DNA of 64,000 nucleotides, from contig NZ_CP113064.1 in the NCBI RefSeq assembly GCF_026625805.1, positions 1,364,001 to 1,428,000 on the forward strand. The letters run 5' to 3'. Origin of the DNA: Brevundimonas sp. SL130 (lineage in GTDB: Bacteria; Pseudomonadota; Alphaproteobacteria; Caulobacterales; Caulobacteraceae). The notes beneath the pieces were generated by a model, which saw nothing but the letters and a program-made list of their open reading frames with translations, did no database searches and was not told where the DNA came from. Position 1 is the stretch's first letter. Each line of letters begins with the position of its first letter. Below, piece after piece: positions 8,302 to 18,136 of the stretch. The position numbers and the translations under genes were made by a program.

Positions 8302-8973
8302 TTAGGCCAGTCCGGCCTTCTTCAACGTCTTCCAGGCCTTGATCACGCGTTGCAGCTTGGCCTCGGCGCCGCGGTCGCCACCGTTGGTGTCGGGGTGAAA
8401 ACGTTTCAGCAGGTCGTGGTACTGGGCCTTGATCCTGGCCTTGTCCGCGCCGGGATCCAGGTCCAGGTCGGCCAGGGCGGCGCGTTCCAGCTTGCCGATG
8501 CGGCGATCCTCGGTCGGCGATTGCGGCGCCTGATCGCCCTTGCGTCCGAACAGGCCGAAACTGTCGCGCCAGGATCCCGCGCCGGTGTTGTTCGCCGTGC
8601 CCATCTTGGCGGAGAAGGCGGCGGCCTCGCGCGTGAACTTGCCGGCCTGCATCTCCCAGGTCGGGCGGCCGCCCGTCATGGCCTCGTTTTCCTGAATGCT
8701 GCGAATCTGGCCTTCGCTCATCCCCGCGTAGAAGTTCCAGCCCTTGTTGTACTCGCCCGCGTGGGCCTGGCAGAATTCATAAAAGTCGTTCAGCCGTTCG
8801 CGTGACTTGGGCGCCTTGGCTGTCGCGGCCTTGCGGCAATCAGGCCATTGGCAAGGCTTTTCGCCGGGCTTGAGGTGCAGGACGTCCGCCTGGGCGGCTT
8901 CCTCCTCCTGAGCCTTCGGCGGTTTCACCCGGATGTCGGTGAATCGCGGCTTGTATTGAAAGGAGGCGGACAT
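8302..8973 (-). CDS. J-domain (DnaJ-like) protein
   Basis: A 223-residue protein with a C-terminal J domain (about 165-223). It contains the hallmark HPD in LLKRFHPDTNGGD, preceded by the helix ADKARIKAQYHDLL. J domains stimulate the ATPase of Hsp70 (DnaK) partners. The N-terminal 150 residues lack the Gly/Phe and zinc-finger regions of true DnaJ but carry a CQWPDC pair and aromatic stretches (DFYEFCQAHAGEYNKGWNFY). This is the architecture I recall for small J-domain co-chaperones of alphaproteobacteria. I preferred ATG at 8973 to an in-frame TTG three bases earlier. It is divergent from the bolA-like gene with only 45 bases between starts. The client is unknown. Confidence 0.85.
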   Translation of the reverse strand: MSASFQYKPRFTDIRVKPPKAQEEEAAQADVLHLKPGEKPCQWPDCRKAATAKAPKSRERLNDFYEFCQAHAGEYNKGWNFYAGMSEGQIRSIQENEAMTGGRPTWEMQAGKFTREAAAFSAKMGTANNTGAGSWRDSFGLFGRKGDQAPQSPTEDRRIGKLERAALADLDLDPGADKARIKAQYHDLLKRFHPDTNGGDRGAEAKLQRVIKAWKTLKKAGLA

Positions 8974-9018
8974 CAAACGAAGTGTAGTGCGGATTTGGAC
9001 CTCTTCAAGGAAACGATC

Positions 9019-9324
9019 ATGTCAGACGGCCCCGTGGCGACGATTATCCGCGAAAAACTGAGCGCCGCGCTGTCGCCGCAACGACTCGAGATCGAAGACG
9101 ACAGCTGGCGGCATGCCGGGCATCACCACGAGGGGGGCATGGACGCCCAGCCCGGAGGCGAAACTCATTTCAATCTGACGGTCGTGTCCGCCGCGTTCGA
9201 GGGGCAGTCCAGGGTCCTGCGTCAAAGAACGGTCAACGGGCTGCTTAGGGATGAGTTGGCGGGGCCAATTCACGCCCTGTCGATCAAGGCGCTTGCGCCG
9301 AGCGAGATTGTCCACAGCGTGTGA
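9019..9324 (+). CDS. BolA-family protein
   Basis: A 101-residue protein with the BolA fold, recognised from the segment THFNLTVVSAAFEGQSRVLRQRTVNGLL and the closing HALSIKALAPSE. BolA proteins pair with monothiol glutaredoxins to bind or sense Fe-S clusters, and some also act in stress and morphology control. Conserved histidines (RHAGHHHE and the C-terminal IHAL) are the usual candidate cluster ligands. The ATG at 9019 has AAGGAAA just upstream. It is divergent from the J-domain gene and lies 84 bases before the hybrid kinase gene on the same strand. Whether it belongs to the BolA1 or another subgroup was not resolved. Confidence 0.9.
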   Translation: MSDGPVATIIREKLSAALSPQRLEIEDDSWRHAGHHHEGGMDAQPGGETHFNLTVVSAAFEGQSRVLRQRTVNGLLRDELAGPIHALSIKALAPSEIVHSV

Positions 9325-9408
9325 TTGCGCAAAAACCAACGTTCACTCCGTCTTAGAACCTTCGCCCTAGCGTCATGCGACCAAACAGAACGTGGGGACG
9401 GCTGGGAC

Positions 9409-11226
9409 ATGGTTGAATCTGACGGGGTGGCCAAGGCCTTTGCCGGCGATCGACGCGCGGGCGATCCCGCCCAGGCCCTGACGGCGATCCTGCAGACGCA
9501 GTACCTGCGCTACGTCATCATCGCCACCTGGGCCTTGGGCTTGCTGGGAACAGTGCCGTGGTGGCAGGCCATGTTATGGTTCGTCGTCACCGTCGCGGCC
9601 GGCTCGATCCGGGGCGTGGTCGAACACAAGCTGAGCCATAGGGTCGATGTCGGCTGGGGCATGGTGTTTCCCGCCGTCGGGGCCGCAACGACCGCGGCCT
9701 GGGCCATTGCTCCGCTGATGGCGTGGTTCTCCGACGCCTCGTTTGGCCGCCCGCTGGCTATTGCTTTGATTATCTCCGGCTTCGTGTTGGTCTTCGCCCA
9801 ACTGCGCAGCTCGCCCCGTCAGGCCATGATCATCTCGTCGCCCTATGCCGGCGCAGCGGGAATCATCCTGCTGAGCCTTTGGGGCAAGCCCGAGTTCTGG
9901 TCGATGCTCGCGGTGTTGCCGTTCACCGCCGCCTGCCTGTTCGTTCTCGTCACAATGACCATGCTCAGGGAAGGGCGGATTGACGCCTTCCAGGCCCATC
10001 AGGCCCATCTGATCGAGGAGCTGGAGGCGGCGCGTGACAAGGCGAACGCCGCCAACGACGCCAAGTCGAACTTCCTGGGCGTGATTTCGCATGAACTTCG
10101 CACGCCCATGAATGGGGTGCTGGGCGCCGCCCAGCTGCTCGGCGCGACCCGTCTTGAAGGTGCGCAGCGCGAATATCTGTCGATCATTCGCAATTCCGGC
10201 GACAACCTGTTGTCGCTACTGAACGACATCCTCGACATGACCAAGATCGAGGCCGGCAAGATGACCTTCGAGGTGGTCGATGTCGTGGTGGAGGATTTGC
10301 AGCGCCGGATCACCGGACCGTTCGAAGCCCAGGCCGAGGCCAAGGGTCTGATTTTCGTTTCGGAATGGGAAGGTGAAATCCCCTCGGTCGTGCGCGGCGA
10401 TCCGCTGCGGGTCTGCCAGGTGGTGCAAAATCTTCTGTCCAACGCCGTCAAGTTCACCGACGCGGGCGAAATTCGATATGTCGTTCGCGGGCATCGTATT
10501 TCCGACCGCAGGGTCGGCTTCGAGTTTTCCGTGAAGGATAGCGGCGCGGGCATATCGCCGGCCGATCTGGAGCGGCTGTTCCAACCCTTTACCCAGGTCG
10601 ACGCGTCCTCGACGCGCCGGTTCGGCGGCACGGGGCTGGGCCTGACCATTGCCCGGCGTATGGCCAACATCATGCACGGCGACATAGACGTGACATCGAC
10701 GGTGGGCGAGGGGTCGTGCTTCACCCTGACCGTCGAGGCTGACGTCGTGGAATGGGCCAGTCCCGTCGCGCCGGAACGGGTTGAGGCTGAGGCCGAGACC
10801 GTCGAGTGCCTGCGGGTCCTGGTGGTCGAGGATCATCCGGTGAACCGCATGATCCTTGAGGCCTGGATGAGCACGGCGTCCCATGTCACCGTCACCGCAG
10901 AGGACGGTCAATTGGCTGTCGAAGCCGCGCTGGCGCAGGCGTTCGACCTGATCATCATGGACGTCAACATGCCGGTGATGGACGGGCTGACCGCCACTCG
11001 CCTGATAAGAGACGGCGGCGGCGTGAACGCCGAGACGCCGATCGTCGTCCTGTCCGCCTCGGCGCGCAAAGAAGATCACCAGGCCGGATTGAGTGCTGGA
11101 GCCGACGCCTATCTGACCAAGCCCATCGACTTCGGAGCCCTGGCTGAAATGATGAGCCGCGTGCCGGGCGGGCGTGAGGCCGTGGGGCGGGCAAGCGTGG
11201 GCGAGGAACAGTCGGTCGCCGCCTGA
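9409..11226 (+). CDS. Membrane hybrid sensor histidine kinase/response regulator
   Basis: A 605-residue two-component protein. After about 25 polar residues come some six hydrophobic segments (about 25-190), with almost no periplasmic loop, so sensing is probably within the membrane or cytoplasm. A short coiled coil (HLIEELEAARDKANAAND) leads to the HisKA domain with phospho-acceptor H228 in ISHELRTPMNG. The HATPase domain has N-, G1- and G2-box motifs (NLLSNAVKFTD, DSGAGI, GGTGLGL). A C-terminal receiver follows with phospho-acceptor D518 in IIMDVNMPVMDG and the conserved lysine in YLTKPID. ATG at 9409 follows a GGGACGG Shine-Dalgarno-like run. There is no adjacent regulator or phosphotransferase, so its output partner is unknown. 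A terminator follows directly. Confidence 0.93.
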   Translation: MVESDGVAKAFAGDRRAGDPAQALTAILQTQYLRYVIIATWALGLLGTVPWWQAMLWFVVTVAAGSIRGVVEHKLSHRVDVGWGMVFPAVGAATTAAWAIAPLMAWFSDASFGRPLAIALIISGFVLVFAQLRSSPRQAMIISSPYAGAAGIILLSLWGKPEFWSMLAVLPFTAACLFVLVTMTMLREGRIDAFQAHQAHLIEELEAARDKANAANDAKSNFLGVISHELRTPMNGVLGAAQLLGATRLEGAQREYLSIIRNSGDNLLSLLNDILDMTKIEAGKMTFEVVDVVVEDLQRRITGPFEAQAEAKGLIFVSEWEGEIPSVVRGDPLRVCQVVQNLLSNAVKFTDAGEIRYVVRGHRISDRRVGFEFSVKDSGAGISPADLERLFQPFTQVDASSTRRFGGTGLGLTIARRMANIMHGDIDVTSTVGEGSCFTLTVEADVVEWASPVAPERVEAEAETVECLRVLVVEDHPVNRMILEAWMSTASHVTVTAEDGQLAVEAALAQAFDLIIMDVNMPVMDGLTATRLIRDGGGVNAETPIVVLSASARKEDHQAGLSAGADAYLTKPIDFGALAEMMSRVPGGREAVGRASVGEEQSVAA

Positions 11227-11260
11227 TTACGGCCCAAACTCGGTCGTGGCCTGATCGAAG

Positions 11261-11292
11261 ACGCCTCGGAGGGAAACCTCCGGGGCGTTTTT
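11261..11292 (+). terminator. Rho-independent terminator after the hybrid kinase gene
   Basis: Stem ACGCCTCGGAGG (11261-11272) pairs with CCTCCGGGGCGT (11277-11288) with one mismatch around a GAAA loop and is followed by a run of T. It lies 35 bases past the kinase stop and ends that transcript before the ligase gene. Confidence 0.82.
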
Positions 11293-11338
11293 CGTTGTGG
11301 GCTGACGGCGACGCCAAGGACGCCCTAGATGGATCATC

Positions 11339-13027
11339 ATGCGCGCCTTCGCCGAGCTTCTGGATCGTCTGTCGCTGACCGCTTCGCGGAACGCCAAACT
11401 CGTGCTGCTCAGGGATTATCTGAGGACGACGCCCGATCCCGACCGCGGCTGGGCGCTGGCGGCGTTGACGGGGGAGCTGACGTTTGACGCGGCAAAGCCC
11501 GCGATGATCCGCAAGGCCGTCGAGGCGCGCGTGGACGGGGTGCTGTTCGGCTGGTCCTACGATTATGTCGGCGATCTGGCGGAGACGGTCGCCTTGATCT
11601 GGCCGGCGCCGCCCGACCGACGGCCCAATCGCGAGCCGGAACTGGCGGAGGTGGTCGAGGTGCTGCGGACTGCCAAGCGCGCCGAGGTGAAGGACTTGCT
11701 TGAGGCCTGGCTGGACGCGCTGGAGCCCAAGGGACGATGGGCTCTTCTGAAGCTGATGACGGGCGGCCTGCGCGTGGGGTTGTCGGCGCGGCTGGCCAAG
11801 ACGGCGGCGGCCATGCTCAGGCCCGCTGAACGGTCTTCGCCGCCTTCTCCGGACGGGGCGGAGACGACCACGACGCTTGAGCCGGTCGATGTCTCGGCCA
11901 TCGAGGAAGTCTGGCATGCGGTCCCGCCGCCTTACGGCGATCTGTTCGCCTGGCTGGAAGGGCGGGCGGAACGACCCAGCCCAGACGCGCCGGGGCGGTT
12001 CCGCCCCGTAATGCTGGCGGTCGCCGTGGACGAGGCGATCGACTTCCCGAAAATGGCCCCGGAAGACTATGCCGCAGAATGGAAATGGGACGGGATCCGC
12101 GTCCAGGCCGTGGTCGAAGGCGGGGTTCGGAAACTGTGGTCCCGTACAGGCGACGAGATATCGGCCGCCTTTCCCGACGTGGTCGAGGCTCTGGCGTTCG
12201 AGGGAGCGATTGATGGCGAACTGGTGGTCTGGCGCGACGGTATGATCGCGCCGTTCGGCGATCTGCAGCAGCGGCTGAACCGCAAGACGGTGGACGCCAA
12301 GGCGATGGCCGCCTTTCCGGCGGCGGTGATCGCCTATGATGTTCTGGCCGAGGGCGGTGAAGATCTGCGGGGCCTGCCTTTGCAGGCGCGGCGGGCGCGG
12401 CTCGATGCCCTGGTCCAGGCGCATTCCGGCGCGCGCCTGCATCTGTCGCCCCTTGTGCCTTATCAAGACTGGGCGGAGCTGGCTGGGCTGCGGGCCGATC
12501 CGCCGGTCGGGGCGGCGGCCGAAGGCCTCATGCTGAAGCGTTGGGACAGTTCCTATCTGGCGGGACGTCCCAAGGGGCCGTGGTTCAAGTGGAAGCGCGA
12601 TCCCCACGTGATCGACGCCGTGTTGATGTACGTCCAGCGGGGGCACGGCAAACGATCCAGCTTCTATTCCGACTACACGTTCGGCGTCTGGACCGGGGAG
12701 GGGGCGCTGACCCCAGTGGGCAAGGCCTATTTCGGATTTACGGACGAAGAGCTAAAGCAGCTCGACAAATTCGTACGCGACCACACGGTTGAACGGTTTG
12801 GCCCTGTACGATCCGTTCGGGCGGAGCGCGACTTCGGCCTGGTGCTGGAGATCGCCTTTGAAGGCCTACAGAGATCGACACGGCACAAGTCGGGCGTCGC
12901 CATGCGTTTTCCAAGGGTCAGCCGGATCCGCTGGGACAAGCCTGCGCGTGAGGCCAACACCATCGACGACGTGATGAACCTGTTGGACGCAATAGAAGGC
13001 GGCGGCGGCCGGATCGCCAAGACCTGA
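11339..13027 (+). CDS. ATP-dependent DNA ligase (cisplatin-response type)
   Basis: A 562-residue ligase that seals DNA nicks using ATP. The N-terminal alpha-helical region (about 1-190) is of the bacterial LigB/LigC-like kind. The nucleotidyltransferase domain has the adenylated lysine K249 in EWKWDGIRVQ, and later motifs include DGELVVWRDG, EGLMLKRWDS and WFKWKRDPHVID. An OB-fold domain finishes the protein. Family members often lie in a cluster with a helicase, an exonuclease (beta-CASP) and PdeM; none of those is adjacent here, so the cluster is broken up or elsewhere. The start is ATG at 11339; the nearest purine-rich run (CCAAGGA) is rather far upstream. It converges with the carboxypeptidase gene with only three bases between stops. 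Confidence 0.93.
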   Translation: MRAFAELLDRLSLTASRNAKLVLLRDYLRTTPDPDRGWALAALTGELTFDAAKPAMIRKAVEARVDGVLFGWSYDYVGDLAETVALIWPAPPDRRPNREPELAEVVEVLRTAKRAEVKDLLEAWLDALEPKGRWALLKLMTGGLRVGLSARLAKTAAAMLRPAERSSPPSPDGAETTTTLEPVDVSAIEEVWHAVPPPYGDLFAWLEGRAERPSPDAPGRFRPVMLAVAVDEAIDFPKMAPEDYAAEWKWDGIRVQAVVEGGVRKLWSRTGDEISAAFPDVVEALAFEGAIDGELVVWRDGMIAPFGDLQQRLNRKTVDAKAMAAFPAAVIAYDVLAEGGEDLRGLPLQARRARLDALVQAHSGARLHLSPLVPYQDWAELAGLRADPPVGAAAEGLMLKRWDSSYLAGRPKGPWFKWKRDPHVIDAVLMYVQRGHGKRSSFYSDYTFGVWTGEGALTPVGKAYFGFTDEELKQLDKFVRDHTVERFGPVRSVRAERDFGLVLEIAFEGLQRSTRHKSGVAMRFPRVSRIRWDKPAREANTIDDVMNLLDAIEGGGGRIAKT

Positions 13028-13030
13028 GGC

Positions 13031-14476
13031 TTAGTCCGGGCGAACGACCATACAGGTGACGCGGCGTTCCGACAGGGCGTTGCAGGCCGCCTTGGCGGCG
13101 TCCTCGGTCAGGCCGGTGAAGCGCGACCGGTACCAGTCGCCGGCGGTTTGCACATTGCGTTCCGCGCTGGCGAACTGGGTGCGGAAGCGACGATGGACCT
13201 CGGTCAGCCAATCCGTGGCGATCTTCTCATCCCTGAAGGCGCCGACCTGGACCGCCCAGCGGCCGGCAGGGCGGGCCGGTTCGCGGGCGGGTGGAGGCGT
13301 CGTACGGCGCGGGGCGCTGGCTCCGGGGGCGGAGGGCGCCCCATTCAGAGAGGCGGTGACATTGCCGGGCGCGCGTTGGGTGGTTCCGGTCGCCTGAGCC
13401 GTGGCCGCCGCGCGCTGGTTGGCGGCTGTACTGCGTTCGGACGGGGAGGGGGTGACCCGGTTGGGCAGAACAGCCGGCGTGGGGGCGGCCGTATAGGCGA
13501 CGGTGCTGGACTCCGCCCCCATGCCGTCCTCGTCGTCATTGGCGAGCGAAGCATAGGCGATCGGCGCGCTGGTCTCGCCCAGGCCGAAGCCGCGTTGTTC
13601 GAAGAAGGATTGGGCGATCTGAATATTCTCGCCCTGGCTGCGGCGGCGTTCGACCTCGAAGCCCGTGTCCATCAGTTCCGCCACATGGGCGTTGCGGCTA
13701 GCGCTGGAGCGACCGCCCAGAACGATGGTGATCAGGCGACGGCCGTCGCGCACCGCAGAGGCCGCCAGATTATAGCCGGAGGCGTTGGTGTAGCCGGTCT
13801 TCATGCCGTCATAGCCGTTGCCGGTCGGCAGCAGGCCGTTGGTGTTGCGATAGTTGCGGCCGTTGTAGGCCCAGTCGTGCAGTCCGAAGTAGCTGTAATA
13901 CTGAGGGAAGTCGCGCATGATGGCCCGCGCCAGGATAGCCTGGTCGCGCGCCGTCGTGACCTGTCGCGCGTCGGGCAGGCCGTTGGCGGTGTAATAACGG
14001 GTCTGGGTCATGCCCAGTTGCGACGCCTTCTGGGTCATCAAGGTCGTGAAACGGGCTTCCGACCCGCCGACATGTTCGGCGATGACGACGGCCATGTCGT
14101 TGGCGGATCGCACGGCCGTGGCGCGCATGGCGTCGTCCAGGGTGATGGTTTGGCCCGCCGCCAGTCCCAGTTTGGACGGAGGTTCCGAAGCCGCCCGTGA
14201 GGACACGGTCAGAACATCGTCCGCCTTGACCTTGCCCTGAGAGAGAGCCTCGAAGGCCAGATACAAGGTCATCATCTTGGTCAGGGACGCCGGGTAGCGG
14301 CGGCTGTCGGCGTGGCGTGCAAACAGGACTTCGCCCGAGGCGGCGTCGATGACGATAGCGGCGTAGCGGCTGTTTTCCTGCGACTGAGACTGCGCCTCGA
14401 TCGAACGCACGTTGGCGCCCAGGGCTATCGAAAGCGCGAGCAGGGCGAACAGGCCGCGACGGACGAAGGAGATCAT
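13031..14476 (-). CDS. D-alanyl-D-alanine carboxypeptidase (S11) with SPOR domain
   Basis: A 481-residue exported penicillin-binding protein that trims the terminal D-Ala of peptidoglycan stem peptides. Signal peptide about 1-28. The three active-site motifs are all present: S64-L-T-K67, S124-A-N126 and K226-T-G228. A long Ala/Pro/Thr-rich linker leads to a C-terminal SPOR domain (about 403-480, GRWAVQVGAFRDEKIATDWL), which binds denuded glycan strands at the division septum. The fusion suggests a division-site role. Two cysteines near the end (AACNALSERRVTCMVV) could form a disulfide. The upstream region is shared with the divergent phasin gene. Confidence 0.94.
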   Translation of the reverse strand: MISFVRRGLFALLALSIALGANVRSIEAQSQSQENSRYAAIVIDAASGEVLFARHADSRRYPASLTKMMTLYLAFEALSQGKVKADDVLTVSSRAASEPPSKLGLAAGQTITLDDAMRATAVRSANDMAVVIAEHVGGSEARFTTLMTQKASQLGMTQTRYYTANGLPDARQVTTARDQAILARAIMRDFPQYYSYFGLHDWAYNGRNYRNTNGLLPTGNGYDGMKTGYTNASGYNLAASAVRDGRRLITIVLGGRSSASRNAHVAELMDTGFEVERRRSQGENIQIAQSFFEQRGFGLGETSAPIAYASLANDDEDGMGAESSTVAYTAAPTPAVLPNRVTPSPSERSTAANQRAAATAQATGTTQRAPGNVTASLNGAPSAPGASAPRRTTPPPAREPARPAGRWAVQVGAFRDEKIATDWLTEVHRRFRTQFASAERNVQTAGDWYRSRFTGLTEDAAKAACNALSERRVTCMVVRPD

Positions 14477-14604
14477 GGGCGGTTACGACCCTCGCTGGAA
14501 ACTCAGGGTGCGACAGGCCCCCCGGCCTACGCGATTGAAGACCTAGCATAGGCCCCACGGGTTTCATGGTGGTTAACCGGTCGTCAACGCAAATTTGAAA
14601 CGCC

Positions 14605-14624
14605 GAACAGTGTTATCGCTGTTC
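14605..14624. promoter_or_regulatory. Inverted repeat GAACAG-N8-CTGTTC
   Basis: Six-base perfect arms (14605-14610 and 14619-14624), extendable to eight with one mismatch, lie in the divergent region between the carboxypeptidase and phasin genes. This looks like a dimeric regulator site. The spacing differs from the direct-repeat LexA box of alphaproteobacteria, so I do not assign a regulator. Confidence 0.3.
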
Positions 14625-14630
14625 ACATGG

Positions 14631-14642
14631 TGCAGTGCACAA
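14631..14642 (+). promoter_or_regulatory. Candidate PhaR operator upstream of the phasin gene
   Basis: TGCAGTGCACAA fits the degenerate consensus I recall for the PHB-responsive repressor PhaR in alphaproteobacteria (TGCRNYGCASMA). It lies about 118 bases before the phasin start. A weaker, related TGCGATTGCAGCA stands about 22 bases downstream. PhaR normally represses phasin genes until polyhydroxybutyrate granules titrate it away. Confidence 0.42.
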
Positions 14643-14759
14643 ACTTCACTTGATCAACCTTTGCGATTGCAGCATACAGCGAGAGAGCGGGGTTCGCCTC
14701 GTGATTGAATGTCGCCGTGCCTTATTCCCCCTCAGGCTCATAATTCTGGAGACGCGACC

Positions 14760-15230
14760 ATGGCCGACAGCGCCGAAACCGTGAAGAAGACCGTCGAACA
14801 AACCGCCGCCAAAGCCAAGGCGCAGGCCGAAACCTTCCAGGCCGCCGGCGCCAAGGCGCTGCGCGAAGGCATCGACAAGTCAGTGGCCTCGCTGAGCGAA
14901 ATCAATGCTCACGGCAAGAAGAACCTGGACGCCATGGTCGAGTCGGCCACGGTCGCCCAAAAGGGCGCTGAAGCCCTGTCGCAGCAGGCCCTGGGCTTCG
15001 CCAAGAACGCTTGGGAAGACGGCGTCGCCGCCAGCAAGGAACTGTCGACGGCCCGCTCGGTGCAGGAGTTCTTCGAGCTCCAGACCACCTGGGCCAAGAA
15101 GTCCATGGAACGCTACATGGCCGAGCTGACCAAGACGAACGAGATCCTGACCTCGACGGTCAAGGACAGCCTGAAGCCGATCAACGAACGCGTGACCGAG
15201 TCGGTCGAGACCTTCCAGGCCGCCCGCTGA
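14760..15230 (+). CDS. Phasin-family protein
   Basis: A 156-residue, almost wholly helical, alanine- and lysine-rich protein (MADSAETVKKTVEQTAAKAK). It has the phasin-family core, including the segment near 50-110 with AMVESATVAQKGAEALSQQA and FFELQTTWAKKSMERYM. Phasins coat polyhydroxyalkanoate granules and control their number and size. The ATG at 14760 has CTGGAGA upstream. It is monocistronic, ended by a strong terminator. Possible PhaR-type operators upstream support a polyester-storage role. Some phasin-like proteins act instead as general stress or chaperone proteins, so the granule role is likely rather than proven. Confidence 0.9.
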   Translation: MADSAETVKKTVEQTAAKAKAQAETFQAAGAKALREGIDKSVASLSEINAHGKKNLDAMVESATVAQKGAEALSQQALGFAKNAWEDGVAASKELSTARSVQEFFELQTTWAKKSMERYMAELTKTNEILTSTVKDSLKPINERVTESVETFQAAR

Positions 15231-15255
15231 TCGCCGCCTCGCTGAACGATCTGAA

Positions 15256-15285
15256 AAGCCCCGGGGTTCGCCCCGGGGCTTTTTT
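15256..15285 (+). terminator. Rho-independent terminator of the phasin gene
   Basis: A perfect 11-bp stem AAGCCCCGGGG/CCCCGGGGCTT with a TTCG tetraloop followed by TTTTT. It is one of the strongest terminators in the window and lies 25 bases after the stop. Confidence 0.92.
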
Positions 15286-15397
15286 CGTTTTGGGTCAGAG
15301 GTTTGGCCTTCACGAAACCTGTGACTGGACGCGGCTTCAATTCCGGCCATCATTCCCTATCTGATAGCCAAGACGACTCCCCGATTACGGAATACGA

Positions 15398-15727
15398 ATG
15401 CCCATTCAAAGGCCCGGTGAAACCGGGGGCGGCGCAGGCGCCGCCACCATCACCGAAACAAAGCCGAAGCTTCAGAAGCCCTCGTTGTATCGGGTGCTGA
15501 TCCTGAACGACGACTACACGCCGATGGAATTCGTCGTCTATGTGCTGGAGCGGTTCTTCCAAAAGAGCCGGGAAGAAGCCACCCGCGTCATGCTGCATGT
15601 GCATCAGCACGGCGTGGGGGTGTGCGGCGTCTTCACCTATGAGGTCGCCGAGACCAAGGTCGCGCAGGTCATCGAAACCGCGCGCCGCCATCAGCACCCG
15701 CTGCAATGCACGATGGAAAAGGACTGA
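15398..15727 (+). CDS. clpS: ATP-dependent Clp protease adaptor ClpS
   Basis: A 109-residue adaptor that delivers N-end-rule substrates (proteins starting with bulky hydrophobic residues) to ClpAP. A flexible 28-residue N-terminal tail, which regulates ClpA, leads into the conserved core. Substrate-pocket and ClpA-contact motifs are clear: [33 protein letters not shown] and the C-terminal AHQHPLQC-like segment ([14 protein letters not shown]). The gene stops 13 bases before clpA on the same strand, the standard arrangement, so both are made from one mRNA. Confidence 0.97.
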   Translation: MPIQRPGETGGGAGAATITETKPKLQKPSLYRVLILNDDYTPMEFVVYVLERFFQKSREEATRVMLHVHQHGVGVCGVFTYEVAETKVAQVIETARRHQHPLQCTMEKD

Positions 15728-15740
15728 GAGGAACCTCCCG

Positions 15741-18044
<2,304 letters not shown>

Positions 18045-18068
18045 TCGGGCTGGATCTCGACCGAAGCC

Positions 18069-18100
18069 AAGGCCCGGGTGGAAACGCCCGGGCCTTTTTT
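18069..18100 (+). terminator. Rho-independent terminator of clpS-clpA
   Basis: Stem AAGGCCCGGG (18069-18078) pairs perfectly with CCCGGGCCTT (18087-18096) around an eight-base loop and is followed by T6 overlapping the stem end. It lies 25 bases after the clpA stop. Confidence 0.9.
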
Positions 18101-18136
18101 CATGCGCCCGGCGCGTGACGGCGGCATAGTGGGGCG

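Noticed and set aside
11329..11338. ATG at 11329 as start of the DNA ligase
   Set aside because: It is in a different frame from the ligase; the correct ATG is at 11339.
14605..14624. LexA box
   Set aside because: The GAAC...GTTC pattern is an inverted repeat with eight bases between arms, whereas the alphaproteobacterial SOS box is a direct GTTC-N7-GTTC repeat.
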